Source: Loripinus fragilis (taxonomy: Eukaryota; Mollusca; Bivalvia; Lucinida; Lucinidae). From it: a stretch of DNA of 64,000 nt. The notes below the pieces were generated by a model. The model had not been told where the DNA came from and made no database searches. It saw only the letters and a program-made list of their open reading frames with translations. Made by a program: the position numbers and the translations under genes. The stretch is from NCBI GenBank assembly GCA_964019695.1, contig CAXHUL010000250.1, forward strand, positions 310,001-374,000, read 5' to 3'. Positions 1 through 11,415 of the stretch are shown in pieces (the first letter of the stretch is position 1; each line of letters opens with the position of its first letter).

Positions 1-941
1 ATCAATGGATGAACGTCTATAAACCGTTATTTAGTACGTACGCGCGTACGCATGCATGTATGTCATTCTGTTCGCATACACGGGTTTTCGGTGTATTATC
101 TTGTATGAATCTACACAGTACAGTATATTAGAATACAATTACCTGGTAAACCTTCAATTTTATGAATGCATTTGTTTGATAAGAAAAAAAGGAAAACGTT
201 AAATTAGGTTTTTATAATGTGGGGGCTAAATTTTACAATGTCATGTTAGATAAAGATGTCTTTAAACAAATTTACAGTGGAAATCTCATCTCTTCCCAGA
301 AGATCACAAAGTTACCCGACCTTATGCCCTCGATGATGTACAAACTATAATGCTGTAGTGAGTCACATGTAAAGTGCACGCACGACGCTACTCGTCTGCA
401 CGCTACATAGATACTTATAATCAAAATTTTATGAAACAAGCCCCCTTCATGTAAAAGAACATTTGCTGTGTGGAGCAATTTTATTTGTTACTCTTGTCAT
501 AAAGTGATTATATACCGCACCTATCAGATTGCACTGATGCGCAGTTTGGTCTGGGCCTTCCTACAATTCTTTTATGAAGATGAGGATCAGACTGAATGAA
601 TGTACAACCTGGTCTGCGCCTTTGTTGTTCGCCTGCAACGAAGTCAGGTTTCTCACAACATGCCCCTTCTGTTATGAGTAAATGTATATATTGTACTCAA
701 CTCAAACTCAAAATGTGAAAATTAAAAAATAATGTTTGTTTATATGCATGATATACTTGTGTTGTTATGTCAGTTCACGTCGTCCTAGTGATGTTGGGTC
801 TACCGTGACTAATTGCTCTTGCATTTTATTAATTATCGGTCATACATGTATAGTATTAAAGTATTATATATGCTTTGTGCGCAGAGACCGCGGCACACCG
901 TCACAATAACTGAAAAAATCATCGTATGGTATTAAAGTAAG
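1..941. other. unassigned AT-rich DNA
   Basis: No convincing gene or repeat is visible. Words such as TGATGCGCAG and GGTCTGCGCC at 530-630 resemble fragments of the 54-nt hairpin family annotated at 5388, but no full palindrome can be drawn. Confidence 0.5.
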
Positions 942-954
942 TAGGGGTGCAAAG

Positions 955-1185
955 ATTAGGAATCGATACAATCAAGAACCACACCTGACCCAGGATACTG
1001 ATGGGAAAGTGACAAACTCACAGTAAGACACCACAAACGAGAGCCAAGAAGTCAGCCCTTTCCCAGCAGATGACCACAAAGCACATATAAACAGACGCGC
1101 ACAAAGACATAGCAAACACAAGACAGAACAAAAACATAAAAGATCCACAAAAGAAATACCGCCTTGGAACGGTGGGTCAGTAAAA
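955..1185 (+). repeat. interspersed family A, copy 1
   Basis: This AC-rich repeat starts near GGAATCGATACAATCAAG, passes through CACCTGACCCAGGATAC and GTCAGCCCTTTCCCAGCAG, and ends near CTTGGAACGGT. The same landmarks recur in order at 59680 and 61200, and as fragments at 20490 (reverse), 62370 and 63392. It has no tRNA-like head or coding potential. A SINE-like or other short non-autonomous element is likely, class unknown. Confidence 0.6.
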
Positions 1186-1555
1186 TATTTTACAGGAGGG
1201 CTTAAGCCGGTTTAACAGCGCCAACCTAACTCTTTTGCATGCTGGTGTCTTATGTTGATAACAATTGCAAGGAACTTATACCTCAGATCAGACCTGACAT
1301 AACGTGGAATTATTTTGACATTAAGATGGTATTCCCAAAACAGTCCTTGAAAAACGTTATTTTGAAAAGGAACAAAAAACGGACAACAAAACACGCGGAA
1401 AACTATTATGCTTTAACGTTGATCTATAGCAGCATGAACATATTATACCCTCCCAAAACATCATTTCGAACTCTCATACATTAGTACCAGACACTATTAC
1501 AAGCTTTTTCTGTGTTAGAATCCCATATTTCTGCGAAAAATCTCCTTTGGAAAAT

Positions 1556-1668
1556 GGGGACGTTTTATGGGGACGTTTTGACCAATCTTTTTTTCGTGTT
1601 TGGGGACGTTTTGACCAATTCGGGGACGTTTTGACTAGGGGACGTTTTGACTAGGGGACGTTTTGACT
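1556..1668. repeat. GGGGACGTTTTGAC minisatellite
   Basis: GGGGACGTTTT begins at 1556, 1569, 1602, 1622, 1638 and 1654. The last three copies are perfect 16-bp steps; the earlier ones are separated by variable spacers. Confidence 0.9.
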
Positions 1669-1678
1669 TGCACCCCTA

Positions 1679-2904
1679 TAATTCTCGCACCACTTTTGTT
1701 ATTTTATTTTATATCACATAATAAAATATAAATCATCACGAATCATAGCAATCAGAATGAAAATATGAAATTAATATTAAATTGCAGGAATTTTTTTATT
1801 CATATTAAAATACGCTCGATTTTTAAAAGTACGGAAGCACATTAGTGTCATGAATATACTTGTACAAAGCGTTTTTGGGCGATTTTCTAAGCATTTCTAC
1901 GAAGAACATGGCAGGTTTACAACTTGAACTCACTTCTGAAGAAGATTTTTAATTAAAAAAGATTCGTTTTTCATGAACATAGAAAGAATCGGTTGTTAGA
2001 TAATAGGTATGTTCTTGTTCACAAATTTTAAATCGAAAGCAAAGCGATATATAATTTGAGTCTGAATCTTTTTTACAGTGATCAATGTCATCATGGAGAT
2101 ATGATGAAAGAGAAAAAATGATAGTTAGAAAAACAAAATTCTAGCTTAAGCCCCTAAAAGTGCAAAATGGACAATCCCATACTTATTATTGCATCAATAC
2201 ATTACGGAAACAGCTCCGTGTGAAATTTAATATTTATGGGACTACTTTCTGCTGATCGGAGATTTCCGTACATACCCGATAACGAGTGTATCAGAACAAG
2301 TATTGACTTTATAAACCAATAGCAGTCTTTGCTGCAACATTAATGCATCGTCTGTGCACGCGTGCATGTTTTTACTTTATTTCTCCATATTATTGTTTTT
2401 GTAACAATGTGTGCAAATTCCTGTAAATGCGTTTCATATTCAAATGCTTGTTACTTGGGGGAGTTCTTATCCTCGTAGATGTCGAGAACTGGCTTGATAA
2501 TGTTCGAAGGTCACTGGAAAAATAAATAAAAAGATAAAAAAATGAGTCTGATAGTACGCTAAACTTTCACTACTAGCCGCCTAAACGCATCAGAGTCTCT
2601 TGACACAGGCGTGTAGAACGACCCTGAGCGCAGGTTTCTCCTAAAATAAAACCAACAATATGACTTGTAAACGAGTCCGGGACATTATGACCCAAAGCAA
2701 TCTTGGCATTTAATCGGCACATAAATTCGACCCCTCATAATTCGGCGCCAACGTTTAAGAGATCATTTAGCGCGTATGAATATACACATTTTTCTACACG
2801 CCTGGTCTACACACTCGGACACACTCGAGATACGTATTCAACATAATGTAACCCCGGTTCAGAGCCTGTCCGTTTTGCATCGGATTATCGATATATTGAT
2901 TTTT
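1679..2904. other. unassigned AT-rich DNA
   Basis: I see no gene, array or recognisable mobile element in this stretch. Confidence 0.5.
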
Positions 2905-3209
2905 CATGCGCGGATCCAGAAAGTTTTGTCAGAGTGGGTCCAACTCTGCAACACTGACAATATTTTTAGGCCGGGAGAGAGGATCCAAATACCACTAAAA
3001 GCGGGCCAACATCGGCCCACAAGCGAAAAGCCATTTAAATGGCGTTTCGCTGGCGTGCCAATTATGGTCCACCATTGAATGCTGGCTTCATAGCTTTGAA
3101 ATTTTTGAGAATTTCAGAAGATCCAGACCAGTATTGCTAAGAAAACCTATATTTTTGTGATTTTTGTAGGGGGTCCGGACCCCCTTCCCCCCCTCTGGAT
3201 CCGCGCATG
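2905..3209 (+). mobile_element. MITE-P copy 1, 16-bp TIR and central palindrome
   Basis: CATGCGCGGATCCAGA at 2905-2920 is matched exactly in inverse orientation at 3194-3209. In the middle (3022-3051) lies a 30-nt palindrome with one mismatch, centred on CCATTTAAATGG. A second copy lies at 26941-27235. The 100-codon frame crossing this element is an artefact. This is a non-autonomous DNA-transposon-like element; the superfamily is not assignable because no target duplication is clear. Confidence 0.7.
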
Positions 3210-3611
3210 CTTTTGAACACCCAACTTATATTGGGGAGGAGTAGGATGGGGTCTAGGTAATTCAGAAAACCTTGTAGAATCCCTTACAAAGTAGAAGGAA
3301 GGTTACATCGGTCAAGAAAGTGTTTAGATGCTCCAGGGGAGAAAACAAGAGGTTAGAGGGCCTGGATAGGCCGGGTTAACCCGCCCTTATTTTGGGAAAT
3401 TGACTGACAGTGCTGATCCAGATTAGACACCGCATGGTTTGCCGTCTGATCAGGGTCGCCACAGTTTGCTAAACATAATTATCTATTAAAATTTGAATAA
3501 ACATGACAAATACCGCCCAACAGCGGAAGTGCCCTGGTCCAATTCAGGACATTTCATTAGGCATAAATGGGAGATAAGAGACGTGTTGTATCCTAACAAA
3601 AAGTTTTATTT
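3210..3611. other. unassigned DNA
   Basis: A weak GATCCAGATTAG / CGTCTGATCAGG palindrome at about 3415-3460 resembles the 54-nt hairpin family. Nothing else is recognised. Confidence 0.4.
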
Positions 3612-3900
3612 TTTTTTTTGTTTTACGTCCAAGTCAGCAGCTACGATCATATTGGTTTTCAGTTCACATAACAAAGCTTGAACAAGCGGTAACAAGTACT
3701 TTGTGCACATACTTTTGCCTTTCACTGACAGCAACCCTTCTTGAATGAATCAACGGAATGGTGGAGAATGACCAAAGAAATTAATTTATTTCACGATCAA
3801 TCTTCACAAAAGTATCGGACCGGGCCGGGATCAAACTCACTGACACCTTGTTCTGCAGTAAGACACGCATCCGTAGTTACCGACTGCGCTAAGCAGTCTG
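3612..3900 (-). mobile_element. tRNA-derived SINE-2, reverse copy
   Basis: Read on the minus strand it begins with a tRNA-like box A (CTTAGCGCAGTCGGTAAC), has a box-B-like GAGTTTGATCCCGGCCC, and ends with ...GCTGACTTGGACGTAAAAC plus an A-rich tail (poly-T on the plus strand at about 3609). It is a divergent relative of the SINE at 37944-38264. No target duplication was found. Confidence 0.65.
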
Positions 3901-4670
3901 GTATTAACAAATATGTAAAGATCACAAGAGATGGCAACTGCTAATATTAATAAGCAGTTTGGATGTAGATCAAGTCATAAAATGTCCGGCTCCGGATCTA
4001 AACTGCTTGAAACTAGATGAGCCTTATATCTACATTAAGGAATGGCTAATAGGGGAAAGATGTTAAATAGTTTCGTCGCACCTCATCTGGATTGACCTGA
4101 TTGAACAGTGCAACCCAGGTCATATGCATCAACGCGCGACAGCCGATCTGTGTCTTCACTGTGTGCGTTTCGCCAGATTATGTGTTTTGTACATTCCCGT
4201 TTAAGGACATTTGTAAGAACCGAAAACCCAAGTTAAACAGTGTACGTCTGCTACCAATCAGGGACAACACCCATCGTTTAATTAACAATCTTTGTTCAAA
4301 TAGTACCCTATTTATAAATCTTTGCCGCAGATGAACATCTTACGGGCAGGTCAGACCCCATCCAGATGCCGCATGATGCATTTACTAGTTAGTACCAACA
4401 AAATCTACCTTCAAACCTATAGCACCCCATTTTCACCAAACTTCCGTACGCTCTACTGACTTGACTAGCAGTAATCTTTAAGCAGGCTGACCCGTTTGTT
4501 GGATAAAAAATCATGAATTATGTGGTAACGAGCCTGCCTGATCTATAGAGGTGGCTGGTCAAAGTCGTTTGACTCTTTTCTCAAATATTATCTATGCGAC
4601 TGACAGACAGTATTTAGCTGTGCCTAGTGAAAACTTTAGCATGTTTAAACCAGCCTGTAAACCATTGCAG
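3901..4670. other. unassigned DNA
   Basis: No gene or clear repeat is seen. The 77-codon frame at 4101-4334 has no recognisable domain and no splice or promoter context. Confidence 0.4.
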
Positions 4671-4908
4671 CCTGGCAAAGTGACTTGGCTGGTAGAGCGT
4701 TAGACTGGCGGCAGTGACCTATATACGTCACTAACTGGAGATAGAAAGGGATAGAAGAGTCCGAGACTCACCAGTCACTGGGCAAGACTCCGACACTTTA
4801 TCCGCTGCCATGTACTGGTTCAAGCCGGGATGACCGGGGAATTGTCCCGACATGACTGTAAAAATTTGTTGACTGTTATGTAAAGAATTAGCACAAACAA
4901 ATTCAAAC
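4671..4908 (+). mobile_element. SINE-1-related element, divergent copy
   Basis: A box-A-like GGCTGGTAGAGCGTTAGACT near 4687 is followed by a 3' core containing TACTGGTTCAAGCCGGGATG and TGTTATGTAAAGAATTAGCA, which parallels the SINE-1 core at 11812 and 28645. The middle differs, so this is another subfamily sharing the same 3' half. It lies back to back with the reverse copy that follows. Confidence 0.55.
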
Positions 4909-4918
4909 CAGTCTAATC

Positions 4919-5110
4919 ATAGTTGTTGTTGTTTGATTATTTTTGTGTGTGCTTTGATCTCTACGTCCTAGTCAAAAATTCAGCTATGTCGGGACGGGCC
5001 ATCCTATGTTGATCCTGTACTTAGCAAAGATCGAGATCACAATGCAAGCTTGGACCCGCAACTCCTCGGTCTCAAGTCAAGCACTCTACCACCGAGCCAC
5101 TGCGCCCCCT
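4919..5110 (-). mobile_element. SINE-1, degraded reverse copy
   Basis: On the minus strand it starts GGGGGCGCAGTGGCTCGGTG and GTAGAGTGCTTGACTTGAGA, a tRNA-like box A head, and ends in CAAACAACAACAAC. Box B is degraded. No clear target duplication remains. Confidence 0.7.
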
Positions 5111-5387
5111 TTGCTGTTTGAAGAAAATGCAATGTAGTTTTATTAACCTAGTTATGCCATACGGGATTGCTAGTTATTTCGTTTGCTGCATGGTTTTTTT
5201 TCTTTTTCTTTTTTACAGCAAATTATGTTGACCCTGCCTCGAGCGGTAGCTCATTTGAGCCGTGTCGTAAAATTGTCGCCATCAATGTTGCATGAATGCA
5301 ACGAGCCTATGGAGCCACCTTTTTAGCTTAACGCTCCAAATGATGTTCGGTCAGTAACTTAAACACTCATAGAATATTAAAGCTTCT

Positions 5388-5480
5388 AGCAAAGTCTCTG
5401 ATCAGACTGCCCGTATGCGCAGGCAGGTCTGAGCCTTTGCTGGTCACACATACCACATTTGTATTGGTCTGCGCTGTTTG
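5388..5480 (-). repeat. 54-nt hairpin of the MITE-H family
   Basis: AGCAAAG...TTTGCT at 5388-5441 folds into a 54-nt imperfect hairpin around CTGATCAGACTG. The right flank (GGTCACACATACCACATTTG) is the inverse of the flank beside the hairpin of the complete MITE at 24470-24690, so this is a truncated minus-orientation copy. Confidence 0.6.
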
Positions 5481-6152
5481 CGAAGGTTCCATTTCGGGCT
5501 TCAACCCTTGTATACCTATAACTCCTTATCGTGTACTTTGGCAAACAGTAAAGACCTAGATTTCATCAGGGTCTTCACTGTTTGCCTACTAGTAGACAAA
5601 ACGATTTTCAGGAATAGATTCGCAAATTGTAACACGTGACACCTCAATAACGTGACACAATAGACCATCCCAAGTTTAAGGTATCAAGCCAGAAGGAATT
5701 ATCTATTAGTGCCTAAAGGGGTAATAACATGTAGACACAGATCTAAACACAGTTTCGGTGATGTGTATTTTAAGAGACGTTACACGATTATAAGGTCAGT
5801 ACTGAGGTATTTACCAGATGTCATTTTATTGCCCCGGGTATAGCAGACTTCCTGTTTCCAAAAGCCGTACCAAATGAAAAACACATTCCCACTTGTGTAC
5901 CGCAATGCTATGACAGACGTCGAGAAAATATTAATATGTTTCATTCTGGATACCAGTAAATATCTACTTTGGCAAACAATGACGACACAGACTTCTCATC
6001 CACCGACACAACAGGCATTTTCGGACAGATTTTGAACTATATTAATTCATTTGTACTTAAATAAGTGACAGTGCTCCTTTTCTGTAGCGCGCGAACGGTG
6101 CGACGAACAGCGAGTCGTCCCCTGAGAAAACTGATATTGATTATATGAGGAC
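5481..6152. other. unassigned DNA
   Basis: No gene or repeat is recognised in this stretch. Confidence 0.4.
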
Positions 6153-6206
6153 AGCAAAGGTGCAGATCAGCCTACACATTTGTACAAACTGGTTTGCAGC
6201 TGTACT
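6153..6206 (+). repeat. 54-nt hairpin, degraded copy
   Basis: AGCAAAGGTGCAGATCAGCC and the complementary half ending GCAGCTGTACT give the same 54-nt length as the hairpins at 5388, 16223 and 24504, with more mismatches. Confidence 0.5.
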
Positions 6207-6978
6207 GTTGGTATCCATGAAAATATTTCAAATTGAATTTGGAAGTATCCCAGCTGATCAGACCAGTTTGCGCTCTATACTGGTTGGAAACTCAATATGA
6301 CCTTTTACCATGGTGTAGCTAAAACCCGATCGTACCACATGTCTGCTTCCGGAAATCCCCGAGTCAGCGTAGTAATATTTATGAAAGTGTGATGATATTT
6401 TTTATATCAATTTAATGTTTTTATTTTATTAAAAATCAAATAAATGAAACAGTTAACTAGTTTCTATATATATTTAATCTTTTGGGTGCTGTAGTTACTT
6501 TTTTATAGGAAATATAGCCCATTTTTAGACGCACAATCTCTTTGCTATTTCAACCCAACCGATCCCCTCGTTTTACTATATGTTAGGTGCAAATCTGGGG
6601 TGTTTTTTGCTCGGAGACGTTTCCGTGATGTGTATGGGAAAATCCATCTGAATACAATGGGTTAATGGAAAGGGCTGCAGCTCTCACCGCCTCTAGCACT
6701 GGCTAAAGTTGAAATTGTCTTTCTATAATCAGAATTGTTAAAACAGCCTGTTGACTCTAGTATTCCTAAATATACAGGATGGGAAAGTCAAAAAATAAGC
6801 TTTGCAGAGCAATCATTTTTGCATCCAACACAGTATTTTGACATAATATTCCATAGCAAATATTATTACCCAACCGTCTATATACGGAGTAATTGTCTAT
6901 GTTTTGTTATCTCATGAGTCACTGAACTAATGCCCAGGCAATAGTTTTTCATATTGACTGGCACTATACCATGGCCTG
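6207..6978. other. unassigned AT-rich DNA
   Basis: No gene or repeat is recognised. The short frame at 6735-6917 has no coding character. Confidence 0.4.
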
Positions 6979-7195
6979 ATAATGTTGTGACCACTCTAGC
7001 GCCCTCATTTTTGATTGGATCTTCCTCATTCTTGCAGGTAACAAGGACACCCATAAAAAATTGAATAAGTTTGATTTTCGGCCACATCCAACCACCAGCT
7101 ACATAGTTAGCTGGCCTTGAGCATCTAAAATTAAGCTGTATAATGTTGTGACCACTCTAGCGCCTTCATTTTTCATTTGATTTTCTTCATCCATG
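6979..7195. repeat. two-copy direct repeat, 161-bp spacing
   Basis: ATAATGTTGTGACCACTCTA begins at 6979 and again at 7140, with similarity continuing for about 55 bp (AGCGCCYTCATTTTT). It looks like a small tandem duplication or two units of a decayed tandem-core element. Confidence 0.6.
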
Positions 7196-7869
7196 TAGAA
7201 ACCTTGTCATATAGTTTAACAAGGTCAACCTAAATAACCCAAGAAGAAACCGAGACCGAATAGTTACAAGTAACTGTTACATTATAAATTACAGCATATA
7301 GGGGTACTCTCACTATATGTTAACCACAAGGGTCTTGATATCTCAATTTATCTTGATAAGAATTTGGATGACAAAATCACCACTATTGATTACAGTACCA
7401 TTGAAATAAGTGGGTGGGGTAATCCTACCCACCTGCTGATATTTGGTTAGCCACTTTTATAGAAGATATGATACACCACATAAAATAAGCCTTCTTTAAG
7501 TTCTTGTATTCTGTTGTTCATGAACTGCATATTGCTAGGTACTGTAGTGTCTTGTATATATCAACTATGTTTATTTGACCACCTTACACAAACCTAAAGT
7601 CCCAAAACCGCGTGCAGAACAGCTCAGTAGTTTCGAGAAATACTAGACGGGTATTATGAGCACATAAATTACTATTCTGCTTAAAAAACTGTATGGGTGT
7701 TCTGAGTATTGAAAGTATTTATTTTTATTTTTTCAATGACTTATTTGAATCTTTGAACGCACACACTGATCAGCTAAGACGTTTTAACGTTCAAAGGGCT
7801 ACGTGCATTAAGAGGGTTTCCCTCCACCCTATGAGGCCAAAAGGCAAAAGTTGCTTTTCACTAGTTTCT
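7196..7869. other. unassigned AT-rich DNA
   Basis: No gene or repeat is recognised in this stretch. Confidence 0.4.
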
Positions 7870-8300
7870 TCTTGTTAATTTATTAGAAAAACAGCCCAAG
7901 TGTAAAACTCTGGTATTGATTCGAGTTTTAACATTGCTATGGTAACAAAGATGACCACCAAAAAAGGTTGAAAATTGGGAAATGGCCATTTTGGAGAAAA
8001 GTTTGAGATATTTGGCAGAGAAATTAACACAGAGCACAAGCAAATACCAAAACGATATTTTAACAAGATGATGAGAATTATCACTGCACACAACATAGTA
8101 AAAGGATTTTTTGTAATCGCTTGTGCTGATATCTAATTCTTTAAAAAATGGTCACAAAAAGGCTTAAATTTGGCCTAAAATGGAAAATTCTCTATTTAAG
8201 CATATTTTGTTGGCTACTTTTGTTACCATAGCAATGGTAAAGCTAAAATTAATGCCAGAATTTAACATTTGGGTGATTCTTCTAATAAACCAATTGGATG
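7870..8300. repeat. inverted repeat around TTTGTTACCATAGCAATG
   Basis: About 90 bp at 7875-7965 (minus) match 8206-8300 (plus) at roughly 70 percent by eye. Both arms, read from TTTGTTACCATAGCAATG, translate to FVTIAM followed by PEF, a W, and LIN. The arms are about 240 bp apart. This is probably one interspersed repeat present twice in opposite orientation. Confidence 0.55.
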
Positions 8301-8762
8301 AAATTGATGAAAGGCAACATTCAGTTTTTGGCTACAGAGTGGGCAAAATTTGCCCCTTAATGCACGCAGCTCTTTACCCATGCTTTATACAATAATTGTT
8401 TTTACTTAGATTTTCATTTTCTGTTATTTCCTATACAAAGTTTCATTGGTTGGGTAGTTTTTTGTGTGCAAAATATGTACAACCAGGTATTTTAATTTTT
8501 CAGCTTCAGTAGAACACCACTGAATTTAAACGTGAATTAATTATGTTACTATGATAAGTTAATGTGCACATACCAAAATTTCTTATGTGAGGGGAAACTT
8601 TAAGAGATTCTGTAACTTATATTTCTTCTTGGACATATTATTTGTCAGAAAGCTCATCACACAAGATTTTTGACATATTTTAGCTTCTCGGCATAGCCAA
8701 AGAAGGTTTTTTTTATGAAAGTAGCATACAATTGAATTGTAATTATATTATAAATGCAAAAA
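8301..8762. other. unassigned AT-rich DNA
   Basis: Nothing recognised. Confidence 0.4.
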
Positions 8763-9010
8763 AATACAAGCGAGTATGACCAGGAAATACCACAATCACA
8801 CACCGCAGACAAACCCAAAGCTTCATGAGAAAGAGCCACATAACAATCACAAGACACAAGGAAGGCAAACAAAGTGGAGCAAACAGCTCTCTCTCTCTCT
8901 CTCTCATAAAGATGATTGAAAACTAGAAAGGACACAAAACAATGCATAACATAACATAGAGCAAACACAGAACCCCACAATAGGAGCAACAATGAACAAC
9001 AAATTAACAA
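8763..9010 (+). repeat. interspersed family B, copy 1
   Basis: AC-rich repeat beginning at GAGTATGACCAGGAAATACC and ending near GAACAACAAAT. It matches 41910-42125 throughout and contains a (CT)n run at 8887-8905. A 120-codon minus-strand frame crosses it, but the second copy is open in a different frame, so coding is unlikely. Confidence 0.6.
8887..8905. repeat. (CT)n microsatellite
   Basis: An uninterrupted CT run inside the family B repeat. Confidence 0.95.
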
Positions 9011-10840
9011 TGGAACCACTGCCTTAGAATTGACAATAGCCTAAGCCACTGAAGGCTTATATGCATTCTTCCAGCACCAAATATCTGTTTTGAATATTTC
9101 CATCCATTTTTAAAGAAATAACCAGAAGACCAGAAGACAATGGTAAGAAAATGGTTTCAAAGAAGAAGTTTATAAATTATAAGAATCATTTTGAGGGGGG
9201 GGGGGTCTGATAACAATAAATTGATATTTTGTGTAAAGAGCATTGTGCATTGTGACAAAATGTGGGTAACGTAATTCACATGCCTAGGACTGCTATCTTC
9301 TTAGACGTGCATGAACAAAGATTTCTATGTAAAATGTCAGGTTCAAGTTTGCTGCTTAAATTATTTACGAAACCCTTTGCAATTTAGAAGTGAGCCATTG
9401 TATTTGATATTAATTGAGGTTGCTTAAAAATATAGAAATAGAACAATACTTTAAATTCTGTATAGTTAAAAACTTGTTGTTAACTACTAGCCCAGATTTC
9501 TAATTGTGGACCATCTAATTTCAACAAGTGTCTATTCATATACATTTGTATACACAAAACAGAAAGCTTTTAGTATGCACAAAATTAATCTAACCCAGAA
9601 AAATAGCTAGAAATTTCTAGGTTATGTAATTTGCACAGTATATTTGCTGCATTGTGTTGAACTTTATGGGGTATGAATTTAAATATACAGGTTTATTTTT
9701 CATTTAACTAAGCAAGTTATAAGTATATCAACTCAGAAGAACATTATAACTTTGCTGTACACGCTTCTGTAGAATGAACTGGGATGTCAAAGAGAGGGTG
9801 GCTATTTCAAAGGCTGTATATAATTAATTATTAAACTCTCAGTAAAAGCAGCCAGGCCCGTTGATTAAAAACGATTTAGAATAATGATTACAACAACTGA
9901 AAAACAAGACAGAATCTATAAATCAGAATTATATTGTTGCATTTGACCTCAGGGTTGGACTGAGACAATTTTATGTAAAATGTAAATTACGTTATCAGTT
10001 TGTGATCAGTACGTTAATACTTTCAATCAGGTTCATTCCAAAAATCCTAATGAATAACCCCGCAGACATTCCAGAGTTTCACTATTGGTTTTGATAAAAA
10101 TACTTGTATTTTTTTTATATTATTATTATCGCTATTGTAAAACAAAAACAAATATTTTGTGAGGCAGGATATGTATCTTGGCATTTCTTCTGATTTTTCT
10201 GATTGAAGCAACATAAGTCACAGTATTCAGGTATTCACTTAAAACTTCTTGTACGGATTCTTTACTGTTTGGTACATTGCATGGTTATAGGTCTACATTT
10301 TATTTATGTTGAATTTTAAACCTTTTCTTAAACACAAACTAGACATAGGGCAATGTAAGACTGCAGATATTTTTCAATAATTTCAGTTGTTCGTTCATAG
10401 CTACCTTCTGGGCCTAAATATTGGTTTGGGTTTTCATTTACTCCTCTTCTTTGTGTGTTCTTTGGCAAGCATGCAAATGGTTAAATTGCCTTAAGTGTAA
10501 GACTGATAAACCTTAGATAGTGTGTAGACTTTTGGTGCACATGAACCTATCAGTAAAGTTCTAAGTCATCGAGGTTCAACCGTATTCTTAAATGCTATAA
10601 TGACAGTCCATTGAGGTCACACCTCTACCCTATTAATAAAGAAGAAAAGGGTAACCAAGTTTTGAGACAAATTTTACCCATACCTGACACTGTGGCTACT
10701 TGTTTTCACATTGATTGTAACAAACAATGTAGCTACAAATTGTTTGACGATTAAGCAACAATGCTTGAAATAGTGCCAAATTATCATCACAATTGTATTT
10801 TGATATATAAACTTAAATTCATCTGATTTGCTTTCAAGTT
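9011..10840. other. unassigned AT-rich DNA
   Basis: No gene, SINE or array is recognised in this 1.8 kb. It contains a poly-G run at 9195-9205. Confidence 0.45.
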
Positions 10841-10880
10841 GAGAGAGAGAGAGAAAGAGAGAGAGAGGGAGAGAGAGAGA
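10841..10880. repeat. (GA)n microsatellite
   Basis: An impure GA tract with two interruptions (GAAAGA and GAGGGA). Confidence 0.95.
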
Positions 10881-11104
10881 TCGTTTAGACCAATAATACT
10901 CTGCCATGCAATTGGCGATTTACATCATGGTTTGACCGACAAAGCCAACACAGTTGTGGAGTTTGACAGTGACAGGTGCTTTTTTCTATTATGACTGCCT
11001 AACTTGAGGGAAATTTGCATGTCTATGCACAGCTGCAGCTATGTTATCATAGTCCCATGAAATAACATCCAAAAACATTACTACTCTCTTTTTTTTCTAT
11101 GCAG

Positions 11105-11299
11105 AGAAGGCTCTGGCGAGTCTGTACATTTGCACAGGCTCACCTGAGTCTTCGTCACAGTACTGAAATATCATGTGCTGACTCAAAAAGCGATTTGTGT
11201 GCCGTTTATAAGAACAGTGAATGCTGTGGTGAGGCTGTACCAGCAAACATGGCACATCTAGGCAACCATCAGTGTGTTGCATCAATGCATAAATCATAA
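11105..11299 (+). CDS. weak candidate exon, Cys-rich C-terminus
   Basis: A pyrimidine tract at 11082-11101 ends in GCAG at 11101-11104, a good 3' splice site. The following frame stays open for 64 codons to a TAA at 11297. The last 40 residues are Cys-rich (SCADSKSDLCAVYKNSECCG, then a further Cys before the end). CAG|GTATAG at 11306-11314 could serve as a donor. I recognise no family, no partner exons are visible, and the minus strand is also open here. Treat it as a possible terminal exon or a chance frame. Confidence 0.2.
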   Translation, partial: RRLWRVCTFAQAHLSLRHSTEISCADSKSDLCAVYKNSECCGEAVPANMAHLGNHQCVASMHKS

Positions 11300-11329
11300 A
11301 GTCAACAGGTATAGATTTTTTTACCTTTT

Positions 11330-11415
11330 AAGCCATCACCAGTGTGTAAAAATGCCACCACCAGCTTGTTGTAGCAACCACCGGTGTGTTTACATTTACC
11401 AGTGTGAACAAGTCG
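11330..11415. repeat. degenerate ACCAGTGTGT minisatellite
   Basis: CACCAGTGTGT, CACCACCAGCTTGT, CACCGGTGTGT and TACCAGTGTGA recur at about 25-bp steps. Confidence 0.4.

Larger units (their letters stand above)
942..1678. mobile_element. possible short TIR element
   Basis: TAGGGGTGCAA at 942-952 is matched exactly in inverse orientation at 1668-1678. The 737 bp between hold a family A repeat and a GGGGACGTTTT minisatellite. No target duplication is visible, so the 11-bp match may be chance. Confidence 0.25.

Noticed and set aside
942..1678. A confident DNA transposon bounded by TAGGGGTGCAA
   Set aside because: An 11-bp inverted match without target duplication in 740 bp is not enough; kept only as a low-confidence feature.
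2776..3078. A 100-codon plus-strand frame and its partner at 27031-27234 minus as a conserved PFKWRFA protein
   Set aside because: The shared peptide is encoded by the palindromic centre of MITE-P, which reads the same on both strands.
5220..5328. An exon after the TTTTCTTTTTTACAG acceptor-like site
   Set aside because: The 35-codon frame overlaps words (AGCTCATTTGAGCCGTGTCG) that look like part of a dispersed repeat, and no second exon is visible.
8657..9019. A 120-codon minus-strand frame with a hydrophobic start
   Set aside because: It lies over the family B repeat; the second copy (41861-42121) is open in another phase, so no common protein is encoded.
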